Shown here piece after piece: positions 35,301 to 45,514 of a stretch of DNA of 64,000 nucleotides (its first letter is position 1; each line of letters opens with the position of its first letter). The notes below the pieces were generated by a model. It was not told the origin of the DNA, did no database searches, and saw only the letters and a program-made list of their open reading frames with translations. The position numbers were made by a program, and so were the translations under genes. This DNA is from Chrysoperla carnea (taxonomy: Eukaryota; Arthropoda; Insecta; Neuroptera; Chrysopidae). The stretch lies in assembly GCF_905475395.1 (NCBI RefSeq), contig NC_058340.1, positions 75,680,181-75,744,180 on the forward strand, read 5' to 3'.

Positions 35301-35734
35301 ACCCTGAAAATATCAAAATAATCACAAAATCTCAAGAAATCGCTGTAACCTCATGTTTTAAACTTTCTCTGGTAACTTTTCGAAAAATGAAGGAATTAAG
35401 TTGCAATTCGGGAAAAAGATCTAACTTGTGATCATAAAAAAGGGTGATAATTTTTAGCCCGAATTGTCATTTACCAAAAATTTTCGAATTTATCATCAAA
35501 ATTCGGTAGATTTATTCAACTATTAGGCATTAATCCAGAATGATTTCGAATGATTTTGTAAATTAATGTTTCTTTTTAATTTCTTTGTTTTTAGCTGACG
35601 ATACAGAAATCACATTCGATCCAGGTGATATTATCACACATATTGATCAAATTGATGAAGGTTGGTGGCAAGGTTTAGGTCCGGATGGTACATTTGGATT
35701 ATTTCCAGCAAATTATGTTGAACTGATATTTTAA
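32304..35734 (+). CDS. Abp1: Drebrin-like protein / actin-binding protein 1
   Basis: Binds actin filaments and links them to endocytosis and signalling through its SH3 domain. Coding exons are 32304-32386, 33216-34492 and 35595-35734, giving 499 aa. Residues 1-135 form the ADF-homology domain ([20 protein letters not shown], then [51 protein letters not shown]). A strongly charged helical stretch follows ([18 protein letters not shown] and [10 protein letters not shown]), then a low-complexity Pro/Gln part ([11 protein letters not shown]). The C-terminus is an SH3 domain from about residue 441: [10 protein letters not shown], then [19 protein letters not shown] and [10 protein letters not shown]. 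Intron 2 cuts the SH3 domain just after ALYDYQA and holds an antisense LINE fragment. The domain order matches Drosophila Abp1 and mammalian DBNL. Length is typical. Confidence 0.95.
32387..33215. other. Abp1 intron 1
   Basis: 829 bp without an exon. Sequence at 32690-32910 has a more protein-like composition than its surroundings (a frame reading [20 protein letters not shown]) and may be part of an old mobile element, but I cannot name it. Confidence 0.35.
34650..35150 (-). mobile_element. R1/I-like LINE 3' fragment in Abp1 intron 2
   Basis: The minus strand encodes pieces of the LINE C-terminus: [13 protein letters not shown], then [35 protein letters not shown] and SSKCFME, with frameshifts and stops between pieces. 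It shares its 3' UTR (reverse complement GGACCCTATGGTCTAAGTGT) with 21090-21403 and ends in a short CCTAACC-rich tail (34652-34680). It lies antisense to Abp1. Confidence 0.78.
35230..35480. repeat. Dispersed repeat shared with 13240-13500
   Basis: Directly follows the LINE fragment in Abp1 intron 2. Shares TTTTCGAAAAATGAAG, GTTGCAATTC and a GATCATAAAAAAGG-containing stretch with the CIMIP2 intron copy. The sequence CCGGGTATCGAACCC at about 35289 reads as GGGTTCGATACCCGG on the minus strand, B-box-like. Confidence 0.45.
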
Positions 35735-35892
35735 GTTAAAGCAAAAACACAACAACACACAACAAACTTAAATTTTTATGCTTCGATATTTCAAAATAAG
35801 ATTTTTGCTATACATTTTTTTTAATCGTATTTGTCAATTTTTCGAATTATCGAATCATAAATCATTATTAATTAATTAGATAAATATAAATA

Positions 35893-36935
35893 TAGGGTGA
35901 TTTTTTAAGCTGACATAACTTTTATCTATACTTTTATCGATAAAAATGCTTCAAGCGAAAAATTTTTGGTGTGCAAGCACACAGCTTACGCAGATATTAA
36001 ACTTGACCTAGGTTTTCAAGCTCAATGAAAAGCTCACTCTACTCGATAGCTGGTAAGGGATAGATGAACACTTTAAATAAGAAAGTTGTTATTGATAAAA
36101 AAGTAACGTTTTTTATTCAAAATATTTTTCCGCAAACCATACAGTTTAGGCAAAAACGGACTTAAAAGTTTTAGGGTAATAGGGAATATTCATGAAATTT
36201 AAATTTGGTTCAAATATTTTTCTTCCGTAACTTTAATGACTGGACATTTCTTAAAATTAATTAATAAAAGTACAAATTAAAAGAGGGCATTTAAAAATTT
36301 CTTAAATGGAAATTCAAATTTTTATACGGACGTGACATCATAGTACGGGCTTGTCAAATTTTTTGACATACTGTTTGATATTAATTACTTACATTTTATA
36401 TGGTATTTCATTAAATTATACTATTCTACGGCTTTTTACTAGAAAAGTTAATAATAACGAGTGTAAATTCTGTGTTGTAAATTGATTTTTTTAAAGTGTA
36501 AATTATACATTGAACTGTCAAAAATTGACAGATCACGTACTTATACGTTATCAACAGAGAGCGCCAAAAAACTGCGTTTAAATATCTCAAAATTATAATG
36601 TATTTTAAATATTTTTTTACACTTAAATACAGCATTTTTAAACAGTATTTATATTTTTTATTTTGTTAACGGTGTAAACAATGAATTAAAAATATACAAA
36701 AAATAGATGAATATTCCTTATTATAAAGAGCAATCTTCTAACTTAAAGCGTTCATCTAATGTTTGTCAGTTATGAATCTGAGTGAGGTTTTAACTGAATT
36801 TGACAACATAAATCGAATTCGATGCTGGTATAAGATGTGTGCCTTTGAAACTAATATATTTCGTTTGAAGCGTTTTCCTCGATTTAATTTATTTATCGAG
36901 TTTCAAGTATATGTCAACTTAAAAAAGCCACCCTG
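35893..36935. mobile_element. TA-flanked inverted-repeat element, about 1.04 kb
   Basis: Left end TAGGGTGATTTTTTAAGCTG and right end (reverse complement) CAGGGTGGCTTTTTTAAGTT, both continuing GACATA, with TA on both sides (35891-35892 and 36936-36937). The sub-terminal parts are GCTTCAAGCGAAAAATTTTT and its inverted counterpart TTTCGTTTGAAGCG. It starts 158 bp after the Abp1 stop codon and may supply part of its 3' UTR. Confidence 0.7.
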
Positions 36936-39842
36936 TATATGGTATGAGTGCAAAGGGCGGCAAATATTATTTTTGCCCGGAGCGCCTAAATATTGAATGC
37001 GACAATGCTTAGTGTGATTATTAATTCAATTTTTGAATATGGCAATATCTCAACGATTTATCAGTATTTTTTTTTGAAGTATTAATTAACGAAATTTTTG
37101 AAAAATTAAATTGTTATCGTGTTTATCAGGAATCTGGGAACAGGTTTATGTAAGAAGGTAAAGAAATCAAGACTTTAATCGAGATATTACCATATTTAGA
37201 AATTTATTTTAACGTATTAAAATTTAATTATTTAGAAGGAACACAAAAAAAAATCGAAAAACAGACCTATATAGAAAATTTTTAAATTAATATTTGTTAA
37301 CGAAAATATTGTCATGTGTATATATTTGAATCCATTTTTAAAAACTAGAAAATACACCAATTTTAGAAGTGATTTCACACACGAGAATGAAGTGTTGCTG
37401 AAGTGTTTACGAATATTATCGTGAGCGGTGTGAAATCGATTAATTTTATTTTGTTTTACAATTTTGATAGCGCTTTTTTTTACATAATCATTTTTAATTT
37501 AATATTTATTTTATTTTTAATTAATATTTTAATTTATTTTCATATTTTTGGACATCTAGGGCCAAAAGAGAGGCTGGTGAATTTATATTTCAGGCGGCAT
37601 TGAAAATTTTCTTAAATTTTATGAATATTCATTGAGGACGATATAAATCGAGCTCTGGTCCTAGAATTAGAAAGAATTTCACAAGGCTTAACACTCGCAT
37701 CTTCATCTTACATAAAGTGGGTTTAAAATGAATAAAAAAACACACTGTTTTCAGTAAAAATGCGTGACTCAAGCCCGTACGCACAAATCATCCAAGGAGA
37801 GAGGGGCTCAAAATTTTGTCTATCATGTTAGGTCATAAAGTCGATGAAAAACGATTTTCAGACATTATCGATCTAAAGTATGATTTGAGAGTTAAAAAGG
37901 AGCGTTCATTTGTCGCGGTTGTCACAGGAAAAGCTACCAGAACGCTAAGCATTTGATAGATGTTTGGAAATCTTTATTTCAAAGTCCAGTCTCAGAATCA
38001 AAAATCAATTGTTTTCCCACTTTTGCATGATTTCAGTCGCATGAAAAAGTATACGCGAGTACCGAGAGTATATTTTACTTGAGTTTTGATACGCACTCAA
38101 TGACACGCAATAGAAAGTCGAAAAGCCCGTGTTAATGTGTTTTTGAGCCAGTTTCACGTTACGAGAATGAAGGTTCTTTATGTGGAGATATTCTCAATGG
38201 AAGTAGGTGTTGACCCCAACCTCTGTGCTCACGGGCCTGGTTAGACTTTGTGAACAATTTCTTTATAAATGATGATTCCAAAACTGGAATCAGAACATAA
38301 AAAATCCATTTATTTATCGCTTTAGTTATTTAATAAATTATCACGGACGTACATTATTTTAATTTTTATCAGTATTTATTTTTTTTCAGTCAATTGCGTT
38401 TAGTTGTGGTTATTTTCGATTTAGAATATTCGTACTAGAATGAAACATGAAACCAACGTTTTTTTTTTTATTCGAAAGGTAAAATTAATCTGTCAATTAA
38501 AACTATAAAAATGTTGAAGAGTGCCAAAGAAAGATATTTGCAATAATTATATATTTTTTCTTGTTCAATATTTGCACGAAAAATAAATTTAAAGGAACTT
38601 TTGGAGTGAAAAATTAGAAAGTATTTGATCTCACTTTTGGATTTTGATGTAAACCAATTTCGTCAACCAATTAATTTTTAAAACAATGCAATTAAATATA
38701 AAAATAATAATGATGCTTTAACTGTTTATCCCTACTAATCATTGGGAAGGAAATATGATGGCACAAAGTAACGATACTTGAATTTTGATTATTGTATTTA
38801 CATAAGTGTGTAACGATAAAACGATTCTAACAGAAAACTAATCTGCCATTTCGAATACCCAAAAAACAAAATGGTAGTGATAGTTATTATTATACCGTAT
38901 TACGTAATGAAAGCGAAAATTTATAATGAACGTTACTCGTTATAAAGTAACAAAAACTTTTGTTTGAAACATTTTTCTGCCGAATTTTTTAAGTTAATGG
39001 AAAGATATTTCGAAAGAATTAATTTTGTTCTTTTATAAAGAATGACGTCCTAAATAGGAATTTGCCTGAATGTCTTACTCAGTTACAAACATAATTTTTT
39101 ATCCCTGCGTTATGTAACACCTAAACATTAGGAACTATTCTATATTTTGAATCAGAACGTCGCCAGCCAATGGACTAGAGGGGTTCCCTGAAAAATACAA
39201 AATATGGATTATGAACAAAACATTTTTGTAGGTCCCTAATTGCTAAAAACTTTTTGTCGCTTTTCTTACGCTTGTGGCATTATTTGAATCTTAATTTTTT
39301 TTAGGAAGATTGCATTTATTTACAAATATTTCTTCAGTATCTTATGGAAAACGCCTGCCACTCAATAGTTGTGTGTTCAAAACACTCTAAAATTCTAATA
39401 ATTTCATTATTACATCTATGAATACTTTGACACTAGTTTTTGGGTCGCGAACTTATTTTAACAGTTGCATTTGGGTATATATGAAAAGTGAAAAGCGTTT
39501 ATTTTTCATATAATCAGTCCAAGTCCTTAAGAGAAAAAACGTGAAAATATTTTAAATTTAATCTATTTTACATTAATTTACCTGTAAATGTAGTTTCAGT
39601 AGAATTATAATGTTTAAAGTAAGTAAGCGGACTTTCAATAATTTTTGTAAATTTCTAGAGTAGGGCAGTTGTCCCTACTTGCTCCCCCGTTGGCGACGCT
39701 CATGTTTTGCATCATTTTTTATCTGTTAAAATCGCCCGCCCCCATCCATGTCTACCTATAATGTATTTTATTATAAAAACGCATAATATTCTTGATCGTA
39801 TTATAAACATAGAATTTTCTAGATTATGTAAATAGTAGAGGT

Positions 39843-40082
39843 CAAAGAGTATAGGGTAGAGAAGAAGCAGGAATATAATTTTAAGTGACATCTGGAGTCT
39901 GTGGCGATCAACTATTAAGTTTGTAGGCCTTTGCGGGTATGACTATTAAGTTTAACTACTTTGCGGGGGCGACTATTATCTATTAAGTTTAAAAGCCTTA
40001 CTCGGTAGAGGCGCTGAAACTCGTATACTACGATTTTACATTAGCTCATATGGGCTGCTTCTCCTCTACCCTATGCTCTTTG
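39843..40082. mobile_element. 240-bp CAAAGAG-ended element, copy 1
   Basis: Ends CAAAGAGTATAGGGTAGAGA and (reverse complement) CAAAGAGCATAGGGTAGAGG, flanked by a perfect 8-bp duplication GTAGAGGT (39835-39842 and 40083-40090). The interior repeats AACTATTAAGTTT-like words three times around GCGGG. The same element, inverted, is at 48178-48417. The superfamily is probably hAT by duplication length. Confidence 0.88.
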
Positions 40083-40491
40083 GTAGAGGTATCATGATGA
40101 TTTACATGACAATTAATTTATATTAAATTTATTATTTTAATTGTTATTAATTATTATAATTGTAATTAATAAAAAAATATGTTAATTTTAAAACAAGTTA
40201 GTTTTAATTATCGTTGATGAATGGAACCTGTTCTTCTTTATCTTTTTTGGGATTCGAAATCCCCCAATTTTATTCAATTGTTTCTAAAAAGCTACCCACA
40301 AATAATGTGCATTATTCATTGAACCTGCTGCGTTCAGTTTTTATGTTTTACAGCGAAATGGTTAAGTTTTCGAAACTTGAGATGACAATCTAAGTAGTAA
40401 TTCTCCCAAAAAAGTGATTGCCAATTATGCGTTTCGCTTTGATGAATCTGCAAAAAATTGCCCCCATTTTTTCTTCTTTATCTGCTATAGT

Positions 40492-40770
40492 TCAAAAACT
40501 AACAGGAGCCTGGTGGTGGTTCATGTCAAAGCAGTCAAAAATCGCAAACATGCAACCCCCATTGACAGGAAGTTGCAAATATGCACCAACATTTCGTATT
40601 GAATCCAACTTTTGCCTTGACACCAGTTCGAAATAATCTAGAAACTGATCATTGACAATAAGATATCGATTTAATCTTGAACATATAAGACCACTCAGCA
40701 TGTATGAAATCCATATCCAACCGATGATATCGGATGGTTGAACGATCATCGCTGATCCTTGACGACCCAA
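40492..40770 (-). pseudogene. Unassigned 92-codon reading frame
   Basis: An open frame with a complex, protein-like composition that stands out from the AT-rich surroundings: DIIGWIWISYMLSGLICSRL followed by NDQFLDYFELVSRQKLDSIR and CMFAIFDCFDM. It has no convincing start context, and I found no adjoining exon. It may be a fragment of a membrane protein or receptor gene. I do not recognise the family. Confidence 0.25.
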
Positions 40771-41631
40771 TGGATTGTCTAGGACCTACCTCACGCTCAG
40801 GACTCCACACTACTTCTCATCAACGTGGTTACATTGACTCTACGATTGAGTAGAGATAATGTGAAGACATACTACAGAAATGATCCTGTGAAGTATGATC
40901 TTAGATTTGTATTAATTTCAGTCAGTATTTAAGTAAATGACTTCAACATACCTCTAGCGCGAGTATGAAACTATTTTATATGTTAAGGCTGGTATACATG
41001 TAGCTGTATTCCCTTCATCGATTAAATATTAGGTATATGTATTCTATTTTATAAGTTTATGTTGGCATTTTACTTATACATTCGAAAATGGCATCCTATA
41101 AAATGGCATAAATAGCAGGACAAAATCGTATCCTTAAAGATTATTTTCTAGACATAAATTTGGCTTTAATTGAATAATTTTTGGGTCTAAACGTTTGCTT
41201 TTTTTTCGAAATATTATATTTCTAGTTCTTTTTTTTTGAATTTGCTGATCAAGACAAGGTATGACTCACGGATCTAACTATTATGAGTCAGATATATTGT
41301 AAGCGTATATCCAAAGTTCAAGGTTTTACTGGTTTTAGAGATTATCTATAATTGATCAATAAACCATGTAGCTACGTGTGCACGAGCCTTTAGTAAAAAT
41401 ATTTTTAGATTAAATACGTTTCATATTATACAGTAATAGAAATATTATAAGTAAATTTTGTAGCTCTTGTTGTTGGATAAAGAAAACGATAAATTGATGG
41501 GTCTTTTATTTGGGGGGTAACGTTTCAAAACTTTTTATGTATTTATAAAAATTATTAATTTTGGCAAAAAAAATTTAAGGTTATGTTAATTATATTTATA
41601 CACATATACGCCCTTCACGAATGCAATACAT

Positions 41632-42105
41632 CATCATCACTACATAGTATAAAACAAAGTCGCTTTCTCTGTCCCTATGTCCCTTTGTATGCTTAAATCT
41701 TTGAAACTACGCAACGGATTTTGATGCGGTTTTTTTAATAGATAGAGTGATTCAAGAGGAAGGTTTATATGTATAATAACATCCATTAAATAGTGGAGAA
41801 GTACTGCTATTTTTGAGGTTTTTAATGTGATGTCGTAAATAATTACATTTTTTCCGCTTACATTGCAAACGCAGGCTGAACCCTACGAGTTTTATCAAAA
41901 TAATGTACAAATTTAACGCGTGCGGGCCACGGGCAGTAATGAATAAATCAAAACTACTGGATCGATTTTAATCACATAGGCTATATATTTTATACCCGTG
42001 CGAAGCCAGAGCGGGCCGCTATGTTTTTATATACAACGTTCACAGTTTTTCTGTAGTGAATTTAGTATCAGCATTGCACCCGTGCGAAGCCGGGACGGGT
42101 CGCTA
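41632..42105 (+). mobile_element. Helitron, non-autonomous
   Basis: The 3' end has the Helitron hairpin CCCGTGCGAAGCCGGGACGG followed closely by CTAG (42102-42105) and then T, as expected for insertion between A and T. The 5' part from TCATCACTACATAGTATAAA onward, with GAAACTACGCAACGGATTTT, matches the common insect Helitron start. A second near-copy of the hairpin word (CCCGTGCGAAGCCAGAGCGG) lies inside at about 41995. There is no Rep/helicase frame. Confidence 0.85.
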
Positions 42106-44700
42106 GTTATTAATAAACAATAAATTGTTAATTAAATCAAACGGTCCATGTTAAAGTTGGGTTAAAAAAATTTTTTTTTTTTTTGGTATCCTAATATTCT
42201 ATTATCAGTTCCTAAAGGAACTATAAATAGGTCTGATGAATAGATAACATGAACGGCAACTACCCAGTGATAGTCACCTAATCGAATTTATAGTATGTGA
42301 ACTATAATTAAAACTATTTACGTAAATCTAAATCTTAAATCTAGAACACTTTGTCTATTTAGTCTATTTACTCTTTCACTATTGTCTAAGAGATTGATTA
42401 CTTCAACATTTGGGTGCCTTTCAAGGCGAGTCAAGTAACTTTCACTGAACCGCGTAATTTCTTCGCGCACTGTGGGCACTTCAAGACTACGGTGAATGTC
42501 GTCATTGCGCACGTACCAGGGAGACTCACTAATTGTTCGTAACACTTTTGACTGAAACCGTTGAATAATTTCGATGTTACTGTTGCTAGCAGTTCCCCAT
42601 ACTTGAATCCCATAAGTCCACACAGGTTTTAAAATTGTTTTATACACTAGCACTTTATTGTCTAATGATAACTTAGATTTATGACCTAACAGCCAGTAAA
42701 GTTTCGAAAATTTTAAATTTAATTGTTTTCTCTTGGACCAGATGTGTTTGCGCCAAGTTAGCCTTCTGTCTAAGTGAATTCCCAAGTATTTCACTTCGTT
42801 TGCCTGTGGAAAACTGACATTGTTCATTTTTACAGCTGGACAAGTTTCCCTTCTTAAAGAGAATGTTACTTGAACTGATTTTTGTTCATTTACTTGAATA
42901 CGCCACTTTTTATACTATTTTGTAGTCTTTGTGAAGCTACATTTGGGTCCACGTCTGTGGATAATATTGCAGTATCATCTGCAAAAGTAGCTATGGTATT
43001 TTTTCCGTCGGCTGGTAAGTCCGCGGTATATATCAAGTAGAGAGTTGGGCCCAGAACGCTGCCCTGTGGTACGCCAGATTGAATAGGAAACAAGCCAGAT
43101 AACTCTTCTTGAACTTTGACCTGAAAATGTCGATCTTCTAGATAAGATTTCAAAATACAATAATATGTACTCGGAAGATGTTTTTAATTTGTAAAGTAAG
43201 CCAGGGTGCCATACTTTATCGAAAGCCTTGCTGACGTCAAGAAATGATACTGTACAATATTTTTTTTCTTGAAAGCTTTTGTTTATTGTGTTAACTATTC
43301 GATGCACTTGTTCTATAGTTGAATGTTTCTCACGGAACCCAAATTGGTGGTCTGGTATGATCTGCGACTCATTCAGTATAATCTTTAATTTTTGTAGAAA
43401 TAATTTTTCAAAGAGTTTAGATAGTGTTGGTAATAAACTGATAGGTCGATATGATTTGACTTCGTTGATTGGCTTTCCTGGTTTTGGAATTAGAATTATT
43501 TGTGATATTTTCCAAGGACATGGAAAATAGCCCAGTCTCAAAATCGCATTGAAAATACATATTACGAATCATGATTATCCCATTATTTGATAACTCATTT
43601 AAAATTCTAGCTGTTATAAGATCAAAACCTGGTGATTTTTTTGGGTTTAGTGTTTTAATTACCGCGCTTATTTCGTTTAGAGAAAAAGCCTCTATTGGTG
43701 GGGATAATTGTAGAGGAGCACTCAAGAACTGATCAATTTCTTCGTCAGGTGAATCTTGTGAATTGGAAAATGTATCTTTCAATTCTTGAGCAAAAAGATC
43801 AGCTTTTTCTTTGTTGCTCCTTGCCCATGAACGATCTTGATTTCTTAAGGGTGGAAGAGCTTGTTGCGGTTGGTTGCAACGTTTTGTAGCTTTCCAAAGT
43901 GAGTAATCCGTCGCTTCTGTTGGAGATAGGTTTTCTAGATAGTCTTGAATACAATTTTCTTTTAGTTTTTCAAGTAAGCGTTTTAAATTTTGTGACGCTT
44001 TGTTGAAGCTGTTTTTGTCATTTGGAAATCTTGTTTGCTGCCAGATTCTTCTTAATCTGCGCTTTTCTGAGATAAGCTGCCTAACGTTTTGTGGGAGTAA
44101 ACTTTTAGATTTAAGGCTTTTAATGTCAGGGGTGGATTCTCTGGCTGCTTTTTGGATAGTTATTGTGAGTTTTTGTACAGCTAAGTCAATATCCTCTTCT
44201 GATTTTAACAGCATTTTTGGATTTAGGTTATTATCGAAATGCCATCGAAAATAGTCCCAGTCTGTGTGACGGCTAGTTAAAGACGCAGCACCTCCTCTTT
44301 GAATAAATTCATTGTATATAAAAAAAAAATAGGCAACTTGTATTACAGGTAGCTATGCAAATCTTATCCATGTATAACATACGCGTAATGCAAGTTGCCT
44401 ATATATTAATTTTTAAAGTCAAAATTAACATGGATCGTTTCATATGGAATTTGCAGTTCCTATATTAAAGCTATGGTAAAACCCATTTTTCAACAGAATT
44501 TAACGAATTTTTCACAGGCTACGAGTAGGGCTTACTATTAAATCCCAAAGTTTCAGAAATTTTGAACGAGATAATGCCTAAGTTTCTAATTTAGACCAAT
44601 TTACGTCCACCAATTAATATTTCGAAATCAAAACGACGTGACGCTTTTTTTTACTTAAAACATTTCTTTCAAATCTTCTACTTTTTTTCAATTCTATATA
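42106..44700 (+). repeat. Unclassified repeat interrupted by a LINE
   Basis: The left piece (42106-42164, AACAATAAATTGTTAATTAA) and right piece (44326-44700, starting ATAGGCAACTTG) match one continuous copy at 49215-49620. The right piece opens with an 80-bp imperfect hairpin whose arms are ATAGGCAACTTGT and ACTTGCGTT-type sequence ending CAAGTTGCCTAT. It continues with CATATGGAATTTGCAGTTCC and CTACGAGTAGGGCTTACTAT. No coding capacity seen. Confidence 0.7.
42165..44325 (-). mobile_element. Jockey-type LINE, 5'-truncated
   Basis: About 2.15 kb of a non-LTR retrotransposon on the minus strand, with a poly-A tail at 42165-42180. Reverse-transcriptase blocks in order: KSYRPISLLPTLSKLFEKL, HQFGFREKHSTIEQVH, FLDVSKAFDKVWHPGLLYKL, SGVPQGSVLGP, the catalytic FADDTA, and VKYLGIHLDRRLTWRKHI. 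The C-terminal part ends DLRFRFT. Upstream, the linker region (LTSRHTDWDYFRWHF, QKAARESTP, NPKKSPGFDLITARIL) is kept, but the endonuclease is gone. At least three frameshifts break it, near 43540, 43165 and 42890, so it is dead. It sits inside an older repeat. Confidence 0.93.
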
Positions 44701-45294
44701 CATATACGCCCTTCACGAATGCAATTCATTATTAATACTTAGCATATAGTTTGATCAAAAAAATCAACAAAATAATTTGTTAGTATGTATTAATAATTTG
44801 GTGATTCTAACGCTTATCATAATTCCGCGATTATTATTATTAAGGAAATTACATTTCTAAAATAAGAGTTACTTCGAAATGGTTGTTTATTTAGTTTGTT
44901 TGGATTTTGGGCTAATTTTCAATTTGTTTTCCAAATGAAAGGTTTTCAATTTGTAAAGACGTCAGTCAAATTTGTTGATTTTCAAAAGGACTGTGTATGG
45001 GATCACTTTGGAATAGGTGTTAGGCTTTTTAATAAATGTATGCCGTATATTGACGGAAATAACTATTATTTATTTCCCACAAAACAAGTTTTTTTTTGAT
45101 TAAAAAAATATTATCATAACTGTATTATTCATTAACAAAAATTATATTTACAAATAAAGTTCGATTTCTTCACAATGTTTTACTTAAACTTCGATTATAA
45201 ATTACTTCATTAAATGTTATTCTAACTATTTTATCTTATAACATTAAATTAATCTGAAGGTTAACTCTTCCAAAGTGTTTATCTATCGATTAAC

Positions 45295-45455
45295 AAGTAT
45301 GGAATAGAGTGAGCTTGAAAACTTAGGTCAAGTTTAATGTCTGCGTATAAGATGTGCGTCTACACATCCAACATTTTTCGCTTGAATCATTTTTATCCAT
45401 AAAAGATATTTTTCGAGTTTCAAGCATAAATTAAAGACATTCTGTATGTATCGTT
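45295..45455 (-). repeat. Fragment of the 35893-36935 element family
   Basis: In reverse complement it shares TTCAAGCGAAAAATGTTGGA, CATTAAACTTGACCTAAGTT and TTTTCAAGCTCACTCTA with the left part of the element at 35893-36935. It lies 60 bp downstream of the nuclease stop codon. Confidence 0.6.
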
Positions 45456-45514
45456 CTCATTTAATCGTGGTTTAACATTATTATGAAGAAATCCGCCTTT
45501 AGCAACAATTTTTC

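Larger units (their letters stand above)
35735..45514. other. 9.8-kb stretch without a recognised host gene
   Basis: Contains a TA-flanked element (35893-36935), a 240-bp element (39843-40082), a Helitron (41632-42105), a LINE (42165-44325) and repeat pieces around it. 37000-39800 shows nothing I can name. Confidence 0.6.

Noticed and set aside
43279-44254. Plus-strand frames in the LINE
   Set aside because: They are antisense shadows of the reverse-transcriptase coding region on the minus strand.
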